From positions 34,659,191 through 34,723,190 of the forward strand of contig NC_068346.1 of assembly GCF_014633365.1 (NCBI RefSeq): DNA of 64,000 nucleotides. Direction: 5' to 3'. The translations under genes and the position numbers were made by a program. Of this stretch, positions 12,565 to 24,498 are shown in pieces. Source of the DNA: Diospyros lotus (lineage: Eukaryota; Streptophyta; Magnoliopsida; Ericales; Ebenaceae). The notes beneath the pieces were generated by a model. The model did no database searches, had not been told where the DNA came from, and saw only the letters and a list, made by a program, of their open reading frames with translations. How positions within the stretch are numbered: the first letter of the stretch is position 1; each line of letters begins with the position of its first letter.

Positions 12565-12680
12565 CCCAAACAATTTTCTAGTTGTGTATAAAGGAAGTAA
12601 AGCAGATGTTGCAACTCTGCTACTTTGGAATCCCTGTTTGGCAGGAAAAATTTTAAATTAAACTTACAAAAATCATATTT
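12565..12680 (+). repeat. left copy of long direct duplication flanking the LINE
   Basis: This 116-bp segment starting CCCAAACAATTTTCTAG and ending CTTACAAAAATCATATTT is repeated at 15014-15130 with about ten differences. The two copies sit exactly at the two ends of the LINE sequence, as expected for a target-site duplication, though far longer than usual. Confidence 0.75.
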
Positions 12681-15013
12681 TTTCTTCAGTAAGTAAAATA
12701 TATTACCGGAAAAACGAGAAACTGACTACAAACCAAGCAGGGGCATCCTCCGCAACAAAAAGAAACAAGCAGCCTCAAACAACGAGGACACAAGACAAAA
12801 CACACCCAAAACAAAAACTACATATATTTTTTCTTCCGGCCATAGAGAGCCCGCATAGCCAGGGCATATTTTTTCTTCCGCTCTCTCTTTCGCTGTTTCT
12901 TGGATTTGGGTGGAAAGTACTCAGATCCCGAACATGAACTATCTTCCTCCACAGCTCGATCTCGCTTTCCCTTCTCTTCAAGCACCATATCTGTCACAGC
13001 CACACCCCCCATCTCCTCTGAACAAACCACATCTTCAGAAGAGGGAATATCCATATCAGCCTCTAATACGGTACAGAACCGATTCGCCATCAACACTCCC
13101 GCCTCTCTCGTCGGAACAGGGGAAGACGTAGATGCATGCTCTGCAATCCTATTCAATGACGAATATGACACTTCCTGCAGAGTGCTCTCGTGTTGCCCCT
13201 TACCATGAGATGGCTTCTGGGCCGAAACGGTCGTTCTCTGAACCATCTGGGTAGGCTGAGTAGGCCCGTTTGGGCAACGGGCTAAAGCATGGCCGAAAAC
13301 CCGACAGTGGGAACAAACAGACGGCATCCAGTGGTATTCCACAGGCATTCGCAACAGCTTGGGCTCCCCCGTGCTATCATCAATGCCTCGATACAAATTG
13401 ATATGCCTAGGAAACTCTGAGGATACATCCATCTCTACACACACCTGAGCAAAACCGATCTGAGACCAATCCTGTGACATAGAATCCACATGAATTGGTC
13501 TTCCAAGAGCACTAGCAACCATAGCAATACCCTTCTCGTTCCATCCTTCCAAAGGAATGTTAAAAATTTTGACCCATAAGGGCAAAGACGTATGGGTAGT
13601 CTGGGAAAGATCCATGCCCACTTCCCAAATTCTCAAAATTAACGGCCGCCGAGCAAAATACCAGGGTCCCCCATCAAACACTTTCATCATATTGTCCTCA
13701 CCATCAAAACGAAATCAGAAATAACCTGAGTTATTCGAAATTACCTCAATGAGACCAAAGGGTTGCCAGAATCGCCGAGCAATCGCTTGCACCACTTGGA
13801 AAGAGAGCAGTCCATCAATGAAGTAACCCACCAAAGTATTACACCAATACTGCATGCCTTTATCGATAACATCATCCGAAAAACGCACCGTGGGGCCATC
13901 TGCTGGAAAATTAATTGGTGAATTTGCCAATTTTTTGGGCATATGATGGTTGCAAGGTTCAACCAATCCAGCCCAAGAAGATTTACTTCCTCCAATGGGA
14001 ATACCATGCGCAGGAAAGGATCCATCATGCACAGCCTGCTTCCTACACTCACAAAGCCCAGCTTCAGAACTGCCCAAACCCCCAGCGTTAGGCCCACCCT
14101 CTGTAGGACCCAAAGAAGCACAATATGGCTGCACACCTGGGCCACGAAAACGTGGGCTGCCATCCAATCTTCCAGCCAAGCCATGGGTATAGAGACCTGA
14201 CCCATTGGGCCCCGAACAAGAATCAAGCGAACCTCTACACTCAGGCCTATAGGCCGATCACTCTTGGGGCCCACCCCGAGTTCACCCCCCAGCCCATCAC
14301 GGCTTGCCCTTCCATGCATGGGCTCCACAGACCCATTCGGCCCAGCCTCCCCATAATGAACTGGAGAAGATTGAGCAATCTGTCCACTCACTGAAATCTT
14401 GCTATCATTAGGGAAATTTGATGTGATAGCATCAATCGCATCCACTGAAGGGGGAGGGAACCCCGCTGGAAAAGACGTCGGGATTGCCGCCGAAAAACTC
14501 GTACCACCCCTCACCAGATCACGCAAATCACGAGAATCCATTAACCCGCCGGCCACAGTCCCAACCGGTTCGGGCGCTCCCGGCGATCCAACCACATCCC
14601 TCTCCGACGAAGACCCCGCCACAGGATCCAAAGGCCCATATCCAACACCCAGCCCGATACCTTCATCTAAACGCTCCCCACGGTTGGGTAAGTTTAAACG
14701 GTGAGATTCATTCGCCTCTTCCTCCATTGGACCTCTTCCTGTATCACGCACCCCCACCTGTGAATCCACTTCTTGCACCAAGCTGGAATCCGGTTGCACT
14801 CAACCCGCTTTCGCACGATCCGATGAACCAGAACCATCTTCTTTGCCCGAATACCGCAGGACTCCGTCACCCCGATCACCACGGCCACAACCAGCCCCAG
14901 CCACCCTCCATCCAGACCTCGACCGGGCCTTCAAACCACCCTCCACTCCCAAAGCAACACCCCTAGATGCAGATCTCGCCGGCGATGCCGGCCGAGATCT
15001 CATCGGATCAGAT
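12681..15013 (-). mobile_element. decayed LINE (non-LTR retrotransposon) with only ORF1
   Basis: A 2.3-kb insertion between two 116-bp direct repeats. The coding part reads on the minus strand and matches the gag-like ORF1 of plant LINEs: a long Gly/Ser/Pro-rich N-terminal part, a DUF4283-like domain, then a CCHC knuckle. No endonuclease or reverse transcriptase (ORF2) follows; the element ends about 140 bp after ORF1. LINE copies usually lose the 5' end, so loss of the 3' half is odd. There is no long poly(A): only a short T run at 12678-12683 on plus. Confidence 0.75.
12818..15013 (-). pseudogene. LINE ORF1 (gag-like, DUF4283 plus zinc knuckle), broken
   Basis: ORF1 proteins of plant LINEs bind the element RNA. 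Here the reading frame starts at or beyond 15013, has an in-frame TGA at 14800-14802, shifts frame around 14130-14180, and has a second TGA at 13715-13717 before the last 290-residue stretch. Recognisable blocks are YWCNTLVGYFIDG and FDGGPWYFARRPLILRIW (the DUF4283 core, spanning the second stop), LPLWVKIFNIPLEGW, and the CX2CX4HX4C knuckle CSHCRVFGHALARC near 13280-13320, followed by a basic C-terminus. It can no longer make a full protein. The N-terminal 400 residues are low-complexity and assigned by continuity only. Confidence 0.75.
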
Positions 15014-15130
15014 CCCAAACAATTTTCTAGTTGTGTTTAAATGAAGTAAAGCAGATGTTGCAACTCTGCTACTTTGGCATCACTGTTTCACTGGAAAATT
15101 TTTGAAATTAAACTTACAAAAATCATATTT
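15014..15130 (+). repeat. right copy of long direct duplication flanking the LINE
   Basis: Partner of 12565-12680: begins CCCAAACAATTTTCTAG and ends CTTACAAAAATCATATTT. After this copy the sequence continues as unrelated host DNA, so the duplicated block marks the insertion site. Confidence 0.75.
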
Positions 15131-15237
15131 ATGACATTAAGGCATCCTAGTGCTAAAGAGCAGAGCAAAAACAGTATTGGGTTATGTCGACATATTTGAT
15201 TTATCCAAAGTTTCATTGTTGTATTTGCTGATTTCGT

Positions 15238-15640
15238 TAAACCTATTCTCTGGAACTCAACCCAAACCCATCCTTCATGCAACAGAAGTCAGCCCAACGT
15301 GATCTTGCTAAGAATAAGAGCAAACACGATAGGCGATATGTAATACTGAAGAAAGAGTTCAAAGTTTCAAATCCAGCAGAACCGGGGCAATGTACCCGCA
15401 GTTCATCGATCAAACAATCCGCAGTTGAATCATACAAATGAAAACGCGTAAATAACTATAAATCGTGAGCAAATAGACCTTACCCATATGCTCATTTGGT
15501 TAGAAATCGGCGATTGTAGCAGATCATACTGTGATCAATCAGCGCTCGATGAACGCTTGCGGCTTGCGAAACCACTTTCCTTTCGGGTTTCGAGCAGTAC
15601 TGCTTCGCTCGTCAATGGGCGTTGGTTTCTGGAAAAAAAA
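15238..15640 (-). other. candidate exon island, minus strand
   Basis: Less AT-rich than its surroundings. On the minus strand it has an open frame of about 64 residues (15243-15437) and a good donor CATATGG|GTAAGG with GT at 15483-15484. Together with the host DNA left of the LINE this could be the 5' part of a gene whose intron took the LINE. No family is recognisable, so it may be noncoding. Confidence 0.25.
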
Positions 15641-16661
15641 AGGATTTTTTGGTAAATTGCACATAAACCCTTTATTGTTTGAATTATTCGTAACGAGACC
15701 TTTATAGTTTAGAATTTTGATTTTTTTCTCAAATATATCATCTAAAGATATTTTTTTGCTCAAATATTTTGTTATTGAACTAATTAAAATTTACTAACTG
15801 AATAAATGGAATAATAAAATAAAATTAAATCGAATCAACCAATTAACCCAAAAAATTAAACTAACCAATAATCGAAAAAATCGAATTCAAACCATATAGA
15901 TTGAATTGAATCGATTAAATAGAAGAAACATAAAAAAAATTAAAAAAAAAATTGAAGTAGCCAAAAGAAAACATATAAAACTAAAAAAAATAACGTCATT
16001 TTATAAATATCAAAATAATTTCATTTTAAAGTTTGCTCGATTCGATTATTTTGGTTATTTCAACAAAAAAATCAAACTAAAAATTAAAAATTAATTTTTT
16101 AAAAAAAAATTAATCAAATTGAACTGATACAAGAAAAAAAGTTAATCAAACTTTTCAATTGATTCGGTTAATTCAAATAAACTAACATTTTGCTCTTTCC
16201 TAAATATATGTTGTTAGGAGTTGGATATTTTGAATTTCAATCATATTGAGTTATGATAAATTGATAAAAGAAATTAAAAAAACTATAAATAAAAAATAAT
16301 AATATGTATGTAGAACTCATTTGATGATGTTTAGGAAAATAAAAAAATTCACATATGTTAAAGTGTCAGGTCACTAATGTTATGTTAAAGGTTAAAACAC
16401 CTAATCAACTCAAAAGTTGACCCTAAATGTTCAAAATTCAAATTCTAGACGAACAAAATACTCAATAATTGCCCAAACATAAGCAAATAAAAAAAAAGGA
16501 CTAATCTAAGTAGAAAATGTGTATATTGAAAGTATCTTCTAGGTCAGGGTATGGATGATCTTCACAAAATATAATTCATGTATATAAAGGTATCAAAGGA
16601 CTTATCTAGTAAGTTTTAATCTAGAAACAATTTTCATATGATAAACCCTCAATATTAATGC
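15641..16661. other. AT-rich filler with degenerate repeat
   Basis: A/T-rich, with many alternations of AATTGAATCGATT-like words of the kind that also occur near 23150-23300 and 24680-24900. These look like remains of short transposons. No gene is supported. Confidence 0.4.
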
Positions 16662-19364
16662 TGTATCGGCCTATCTCCTGGAGCCCCCATGTACTAAGAG
16701 GATCCGTAAGAGAGTTATTACTAAAATGATATCGAACAATATCACAACTACAATTCATATACAACCCTTATTAAAATCGTAATCTTTTTTTTATATAACA
16801 TCTCATAATCGTTTTTACATAATCATTCGCCACTTGGGCCCACCTGGGCCTTCATAACATATCTCCATCTCACAAACGTAAAACATTACTCTAATCAAGA
16901 CACACGACACCCAGGATCTAGTTTCAGGAGAGCTCTGCACTTACTATCATGACTCAACTTTGTCAAGCGTACTTGCAATCTCAGGATATGCTGACCTGGA
17001 ATGATGAAAAATAAACATGAGTCGCGAGACTTAACAAGCTCATGAAAGAAATGCTATAGGTTTAGGATTGGACTCTTCCCATGACACCCCATGCAATTCA
17101 TGCCAATGCAACGTCACTTCATGCTATGCCCAATATCTGCCTTCTTTTCAGATGCATAAACATATAATAAACTTCACATAAACGGTCATTGGGGCCCACA
17201 TTAAACACACATACATACTTGTTGGTAGCCTCCCATAGGCTACCATTCCATTTCCCTTTCACACCCATTTTCCTGTCACTATCGTCTTATCCTTTCGTTG
17301 CTGTGGGACTCTAACCCCCGGTCTTGTTATTACCGTGGGACTCTAACCCCCGATTTTACCGTGGCCATATCCACCACCCATACTCAACATTTAAAATCGC
17401 ACATTCTCACCATGCAATGTAACAAATAAGAAATGCAATGGCTTTTGTAGCATAAACGTGATGACAAGGCCCTCATAAACCAAGCATCAGGCCACGCTAC
17501 GCCCACACATAAGAATTCACACATGCAATATGTTTCTAAATGCACCAGCTCACCTAAAGAACCCAAGTTGGCTCGTAGACCAACCGGGTCATGCAGATGC
17601 TCACACATCCCATCACACACAAAGCATGTTCCCAAATGAATGCAACTCAATCCCTATGCAGCACACACATCATGATATGCACAATCTAAGGCGAGAATCT
17701 GGTAGTACCAGCTCTTCTGACCCATCTAGTGCTTATCGTAACAGTCAATGATTGGCGCCCATACATCCAGCTATCCACTGCCACGACCAACGATCGGCAG
17801 TCAGTGGCTTTGTACCCCATACCCTTAAGACACACATAGATAACATTAAACTTAGTCACTTAAACTCATCATTTCGCTCACTTTATCCGTAACAATATAG
17901 ACACCATTATGTCATTCATGTTCTCGTCTCTTCTCATACACAGAAAACCATCTCCACATTCATAATAATTTATTAACATAACCCCATTAAACCATAATCA
18001 ACTCTTCTAAGAACCTAGCCCCAGTGGGTTCGGCATCATTCCTAAGGAAAGCGGAGCGATACAAGGCTCCTGTGACGGACGTAATAAAAGACACCAAAAT
18101 ATCACTATTTAACTCTTTCCATTAACAATAACCTTATTAAATAAATAAAAGTCGTAGGATGGCTGTCACGTGGATTATCATTATTAATGCGTGGAACCGA
18201 GTCACGGTGAGGGAGAGTTTAAAATACAAGAAATCTCAAAAACTTTCACAGGAAATAACTAACGCGAGGAGAGGGTTATGAGCTTACCTTTTAATAGAAG
18301 GTTCTCACCTCCTTGCTCAGCCGTTGCACAAATTAATAAATTGTACTAATGAATCTAAGCTTCAATATAAAACTCATACGTGTATCGCCAATAATCTAAC
18401 TAAATCGGTATAAAATCGAAGCTATTACGAGTATACAAGATCACTAAAAATTAGAAAATGAAAAGAGCTTGCCTTATTTCACAGAGTTTTGGCCTTAAAT
18501 ACCCGCACATTGCAAAATAATATTAATATTAAAATAAACCAAAATACAGCCTAAAAATACGATTTAATCCGTAGAGAATGTTTAATACACGCTAACTAAC
18601 TTACCTTGCCCTTCGGATCTTCAATAACACGGAGAAAAATTATTTTATCTGAATTTCCCTTCTATTTCTCCCCTCTTCACCGCTACTTTCACACTTATTT
18701 CTTCCCTCAATTGCTCTCTGTTCTACTCCAATTTAGCTTCAATTTGAAGCATAATTAGCAGCTAATTACACCATTAAATACATAAGGGAAAATTGGCTAA
18801 AAATGCATGGCCAATTTGGCCTTAAAATTGGCAAAATCAGAGACACATGGAAGCTGGAGTGGGGGCGCACCAGCGCGTGCCACGTGGCCGCGCAATTGGC
18901 TGCCCACCGTCTTGCCGAAACGACGCCGTTTGGGGCGTCCATAGGCTGGCAAAAATCTAGCCATTTTTCCTCTTGCGCGCGCACACCCTCGTGCACGGGA
19001 CCGCCCGTGCCACTCACTGCCTTCAACCTATAAACACCTTATATTAAATTTAAGGTGATTTGCGGCCACCTCCATTATTCACACTTCAGCCCCCTAATTC
19101 CCTTTAATTACACATACGCCCAAACTTCTATTTCCTTCTTATTTCACTTACACCCTAAAACTTCCAGAAATTTACTAAAATAATTTATTTTATTCTTTCA
19201 TTAATTTCATAAATATCCCCAATTAATTTAATTAATTTCCCTTAATTTTCCTATTTTCTCAAACAACTTAAATTATTATTTTCTCTTAATTTCTCAAATG
19301 CTCAATACGGACCTCAAATACCGGAATTTAATAATTATCGTCTCCAAAATTTTGAGATATTACA
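16662..19364 (-). mobile_element. solo LTR, 2703 bp, probably Ty3/gypsy
   Basis: Read on the minus strand it starts TGTAATATCTCAAAATTTTG and ends GGCCGATACA. Both flanks carry the same 5-bp target duplication, AATGC (16657-16661 and 19365-19369). No internal second copy, gag or pol is present, so this is a solo LTR left by LTR-LTR recombination. The start resembles LTRs of plant gypsy elements. The interior has a GC-rich block around 18850-19015 with GCCACGTGGC-like words, as in the 3' LTR at 47439. Confidence 0.75.
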
Positions 19365-19835
19365 AATGCAATCCCGACAATCTAAGGAGTAGATAAATCT
19401 AAGTCTAGTATGGAGAAATACAAGATAAGCATCTCGCGTCTTTTTATTGTTACATGTCCTAATCTTCATAAGCTCAAAACAAAATTTTTCATACTTATCT
19501 ATTAATGCCAATCCAAATCACTTTTGGACTCACGAAATTAAGAGAAATCAACTAATTCTCCATAATATGGATAACGTTGACTAATTCTTATTGATCCTTG
19601 TCATGAAATTCAACCCAAAATGTATAAAAATATCTTTAATGAAGAGCTAAAGTTATTACATTCGATACTATTCTTACAAACCCATAAGCTATCTCCAAAA
19701 CTCTTTGTTGGCTTAAGCATCAAAATGGCGTTTCCTCGACTAGACCCCAAGACAATTTTTCTTATTCACTAATTTTGAGAGCAAGGTGATTGGGGGTTCT
19801 TTTTAGTATCTCAAGTACTATAATAAAAAAGAATA
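19365..19835. other. spacer between solo LTR and CACTA element
   Basis: About 470 bp of AT-rich host DNA with no gene or repeat structure that I can support. Confidence 0.4.
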
Positions 19836-20515
19836 CACTATAAAAAAATTGGCATTTAGCGGCAATTGTTTTTGCATTTATCGGCGATTTTTAACAGCCG
19901 CTAAGTGATTTAGAAAACCGCCGCTAAATTAGCCGTCGCGGAACATTTAGCTGTGATTTTGACCAACTGTTGGAATAACCGCCGTTAATCATATTTTTTG
20001 CGGCGGTTTTAAAACCGTCGCAAAATTAGTAATTTAGTGGTGGTTTATAAAATAGATAGCGGCGATTTTTCAACCGCCGTGAAAATTATAAAAAAATTAA
20101 AATTTTTAATTTTAGCTGCGATTTTTCAACCGCCGCAAAAATAAAAAAAATTAAAACAAAATTAAAAATTTTAATTTCTCACACCCGCCCGCGCCCGCGC
20201 AGCCACGTGGTCGCATGTCCGCGTGCCACGTGGCGAGGCTAAATTTCGAGCCTCCCCTTCCCCAGTTTCAAACCCGCAACCTCCACTGTACATGTGCATG
20301 CGCGCGACCATCTGATCTGGCAAGCCCTCTTGTTATATAACCGCATATATAAATTATATACCAAAACAACCACTACTTTCCAGAATTATATTTTATATTT
20401 TTTAATATAAATTAAAAAAATATTAATTAATTTATTATTTTTTAAAAGAGTAGAGGAATAAATTAAATGAATTAAATTAACTAAATTAATTGATTAAAAA
20501 TAAAAAATTATATAT

Positions 20516-22375
20516 TAATTAACTAGTGGTGAACCCATGTGATATATGGGAGAGTTTAATTTAAAAATAAAAAATAAAATTATTATTTTAAATAATTTTA
20601 ACAGAATTGATAATTATAATTTTTTTTTAATCTTTAATCATGTTGAAAAAATTTAAGTTTACTTAATTATTCACTATTCAATATATTAATGGAGAACACT
20701 TTTAATTCAATATATTGTCATTCAATGTATTAAAGAATAATTAACACATTAAATAGGTCATTTGAGAAAATACTTATAATTTTTTTATTATATTATATTT
20801 ATTTATAAATAAATATTTCCACTTAAAAACGTTCGTTATTTTCTATTTATTATATTATAGTTATAAATATAAATTAAAACTCTTAAATATGAGTAAGAAT
20901 AAGTTTTTTCAATAATAACAAAATTTTTAAAAAAATAATTTTGATTTCTTCCATAGTCTTAAAAATGTGATACCTTAAATATTAATTAGTATTGAAAAAC
21001 CCTAGCATTTGACAACCTTAAATATTTTTTTATGAATTTGTTAAGACATCACATTTTCAAGACTATAATATAATTATTAAAGTAATTAATAATTAATTAA
21101 TCACTACCTTTGATTTAATGCAAGTTTTTGAGGGAAAAAATTCACCATTGATTGACACTTGGCAAAATACTTTATTTGACTATCATATTTTAATATTATA
21201 TAAATATACATAGAATAAAGATATAAAAATAATATTTTAAATAAATAGATAATTTTCTATGACTTAATTAATAGTTTAAGTTGTCTATTAATATTTCTCA
21301 TAAAACTCATGCAAATTTAATACAAAACAATTAGCATTGAAAAACTCGTATATTTAAAATTTATTATTAATTTTACAATAATTAGTACATATTATTTCAA
21401 AATAATTGAAAGATTTAAATTATTAATGCAAATTATAAAATATAAATTATTAATGCAATAAGTATTAAACATAAATCATTAATACAAGTTTTGGGGGAAA
21501 ATTTTATTACTAATTATTTCAAAGCAATTGAATGATTTAAATTATTAATGCAATAAGTATTAATTGTAAATCACTAATGCAAGTTTTGGAGGAAAATTTC
21601 TTTTTTCAAGACTATCCTACTTATATATATATAAAGATGCAAATTACAAAATATAAATTATTAATGCAATAAGTACTAAATACAAATCATTAATGCAAGT
21701 TTTGGGGGGAAATTTTATTACTACTTATTATTTCAAAGCAATTGAAAATTTTAAATTATTAATGCAAATTATAAAATGCAAATTATTAATGCAATAAGTA
21801 TTAATTGTAAATCATTAATGCAAGTTTTAGGGGAAAATTTATTTTTTCAAGACTATCATACTTTTATATATATAAAGATACAAATTACAAAATGTAAATT
21901 ATTAATGCAATAAGTACTAAATGCAAATCATTAATGCAAGTTTTGGGGGAAAATTTTATTACTACTTATTATTTCAAAGCAATTGAAAATTTTAAATTAT
22001 TAATACGAATTACAAAATGTAAATTATTAATACAATAAGTATTAATTACAAATCAATAATGCAAGTTTTGGGGGGAAATTTCTTTTTTCAAGACTATTAT
22101 ACTTTTATATATATAAATATGCAAATTACAAAATATAAATTATTAATGCAATAAGTACTAAATGCAAATCATTAATGCAAGTTTTGGGGAAAAATTTTAT
22201 TACTACTTATTATTTCAAAGCAATTGAAAATTTTAAATTATTAATACAAATTAAAAAATGTAAATTATTAATACAATAAGTGTTAATTGCAAATAATTAA
22301 TTAATTTAATAAGTGTTAATTTGGCCGGAAATTTCTTTTTTCAAGACTATCATACTTTTATATATATAAAGATTT
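20516..22375. mobile_element. probable nested insertion inside the CACTA element
   Basis: The segment begins TTAACTAGTGGTGAACCCAT and its right end TACTTTTATATATATAAAG occurs several times in tandem. The start resembles the ACTAGC..ACCCGTG start of the insertion at 58627. No coding capacity. I cannot assign a superfamily. Confidence 0.4.
21360..22375 (+). repeat. tandem repeat, about 241-bp period, four units
   Basis: The landmark TTTTTTCAAGACTAT recurs at about 21601, 21842, 22083 and 22336. Each unit also carries two copies of ATTAATGCAATAAGTA-like and AATGCAAGTTTTGGGG words, so there is a shorter inner repeat. It looks like multiplication of the end of the nested element. Confidence 0.7.
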
Positions 22376-23087
22376 TGTAATTAATTTAAATTAAAATTTT
22401 AATTTCTTTTTAAGATTTTATATTTTTTTTATTAATTTAATTCAATTTAATTTTAATTTTGAATTATTTAATTATTTTTAAATTTAGCTGCGGTTAAAAA
22501 CCGTCGCTAAATTAAAATTTTTAATGAATTTTGTGGTGGTTTTTGAAAATCGCCGCAAATGTTAATTTAATTTTAATTATAAATTATTTAATTATTTTTT
22601 TTAATTTAGCGGTGATTTTTCAAAGCTGTCGCTAAATTAAAATTTTTAATGAATTTTGCGGCGATTTCTAAAAATCGCTGCAAATGTTAATTTAATTTTA
22701 ATTATAAATTATTTATTTTTTTTAATTTAGCTGCGATTTTTGAAAATCGCCGCTAAATTAAATTTTTCATGAATTTTGCGATGATTTTTCAAAATCACCG
22801 CAAATATATTTTAATTTGAATTTTGATTTATTTAATTATTTTTTAATTTAGCGACGGTTTCTCAAAAATCGTTGTTAAATTCAATTTTATTTTTTCATTA
22901 TTTAATTATTTTCTAAAATTAGCGATGATTTTTTGAAAACCACCGCAAAATTGAATATTTTAATGAATTTTGCGACGATTTTTAAAAAATGCCCCTAAAA
23001 TAGTATTTTGCGGCAGTTTACAAACCGCTGCAAAATTTCATAACCGCTGCAAAAAAATCGCCGCTAAAAATCAATTTTTTTGTAGTG

Positions 23088-23854
23088 CTATTAGTATTGA
23101 AAGAGTAGAATCTCATTGCAATATTTAGAAGAAAGCATAAATTCTGTTAAATCGAATTAACTAAACACAACTGATCGAACTTGTTAGTTTGGTTCATTTA
23201 TTTTATTGCAATGATTTAGTTCGATTATCTTTTATAGGAAGTTTGGCTTTTGATTTTCAATTTGATTTTTTATTCAAAATAACTAAACTAAACAAATCGA
23301 CTGAAATTACAAAACAACATTGTTTTGAGTGCAGTGTAAAAGAAAAACAATAGACAATCACAGTCATTGGTGGAAGGACCAACTGATGTTCGTTTGTTCA
23401 ATCCTTTTGCTTTAGTTTTTGACCTTTCCCTTTTCCTTCCCTTTCATCTCCGATTCTCCAACGATTCTGTTGCTTTTTCCGATGACAATGCTAACCTTTA
23501 TCCTTTACCTCTGATGCCAATGACAACCAACTTTATTCCCATTGACCATCAGCCTCACTACCAATATCTATCTCTCTTTTTGATTTGCACCACCATGCTC
23601 GTTTGTTGGCGCCACATTGACAGCCACCATTGCCTCAAACTGTCTCTGTTTCCTTCGGATATTCACAACATATGGGCTAAGGTCCTTTCAGTAAGTTTTC
23701 TAGTAACCTTCTTGTGGGTGGGTATTCTACATTAAAATTTAGATTTATTAAAATCCAACCATTAGATCCTTTTGAGCTTTGGATATATGGTTCATTGAGT
23801 CAAGGTGAATTTGATGATCAATTTCAATTGTTGAAATCCGTTGTGGATGGTGGT
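23088..23854. other. host or old transposon DNA left of Cassandra
   Basis: AT-rich, with degenerate TTCGATT words. The 122-codon frame at 23367-23735 has no recognisable domain and is probably chance. The last part (about 23770-23854) resembles the stretch right of the TRIM (about 24590-24680), as if the TRIM landed in a small tandem repeat. Confidence 0.35.
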
Positions 23855-24081
23855 TGTAATACCTCGAGAGTCCAGAGGAAAATAGTATATATTGAGGATA
23901 GGTAAGGAAGGAAACAACACCAGTTGGATACCTTTTAGACTGAATGTTGTCAAAGAACTCCCAAATTAAGCATGCTTGACCTGGGATAATCCAAGGATGG
24001 GTGACCCTCTTGGGAAGTTTATGTAGGCCCATTAGGGAAAGTTGTCCCAGACTTTCATATCACTCGATACGGGATGTTACA
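23855..24081 (+). repeat. Cassandra 5' LTR with 5S-rRNA-like segment
   Basis: The 5S-like part spans about 23955-24018: AAATTAAGCATGCTTGACC corresponds to the box A side of 5S rRNA and GGATGGGTGACC to box C. This Pol III internal promoter may drive transcription of the element (known for the family; activity here not shown). Confidence 0.88.
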
Positions 24082-24268
24082 GGTGGTATCAGAGCCGACC
24101 CTTGGTGAATGCGGTTCGATGAGGGTGGAGAGTGGTGTCGGGGCTCGAGGGCCTATACAAGGAGTGACTTCTGGCAGGTTTCTAGGATGGCAACCCCTAA
24201 AGGGAGAAGATCTAGGACCAGTTGTAAGGTCGCATGACGAGGACATCATGTGCTCAAGGAGGGAAGAA

Positions 24269-24493
24269 TGTAATACCCCGGGAGCCCAAAGAAGAATAGT
24301 ATATATCGAGGATAGGTAAGAAAGGAAACAATACCAGCTTGATACCTTTAGGCTGAATGTTGGCAAAAAACTCCCAAGTTAAGCGTGTTTGACCTGGGGT
24401 AATCTAATGATGGGTGACCCCCCAGAAAGTTCACGTAGACCCATCAGAATAAGTTGTCCCGGACCTTCCTATCACTCAATGCGAGATGTTACA
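24269..24493 (+). repeat. Cassandra 3' LTR with 5S-rRNA-like segment
   Basis: Second LTR. The 5S-like part at about 24368-24430 (AAGTTAAGCGTGTTTGACC and GATGGGTGACC) is closer to genuine 5S rRNA in the box A region than the copy in the first LTR. The two LTRs have diverged visibly, so the insertion is not recent. Confidence 0.88.
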
Positions 24494-24498
24494 GTGGT

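Larger units (their letters stand above)
19836..23087. mobile_element. non-autonomous CACTA (En/Spm) transposon, 3252 bp
   Basis: The left end is CACTATAAAAAAATTG and the right end, reverse-complemented, is CACTACAAAAAAATTG; both then run into TTTAGCGGC. The subterminal regions (19855-20150 and 22480-23075) are packed with GCGGCGGTTTT/AAACCGCCGC words in both orientations, the kind of array bound by CACTA transposases. The flanks ATA and CTA match at two of three bases of the expected 3-bp duplication. No transposase frame exists, so it depends on a partner in trans. A GC-rich block lies at 20165-20330. Confidence 0.85.
23855..24493 (+). mobile_element. Cassandra-type TRIM retrotransposon, complete
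   Basis: A 639-bp element with two LTRs (227 and 225 bp) starting TGTAATACC and ending GATGTTACA, flanked by perfect 5-bp duplications GTGGT (23850-23854, 24494-24498). Just inside the first LTR is TGGTATCAGAGC (24084-24095), the primer-binding site for initiator Met-tRNA. A purine tract AAGGAGGGAAGA precedes the second LTR. There is no protein. Each LTR carries a stretch derived from 5S rRNA, which is the hallmark of Cassandra. Such elements rely on enzymes of other retrotransposons. Confidence 0.93.

Noticed and set aside
13943..14966. Long plus-strand frames opposite the LINE ORF1
   Set aside because: Shadow frames of a GC-rich minus-strand coding region; the protein motifs are on the minus strand.
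23367..23735. 122-codon open frame
   Set aside because: No domain, no splice or promoter context, and it lies in degenerate transposon DNA.
24084..24095. TGGTATCAGAGC as part of a tRNA gene
   Set aside because: Its place right after an LTR shows it is a primer-binding site; no cloverleaf is present.
23955..24430. Two stretches that look like 5S rRNA genes
   Set aside because: They cover only part of 5S rRNA, are diverged, and sit inside LTRs of a Cassandra TRIM, so they are not annotated as rRNA genes.
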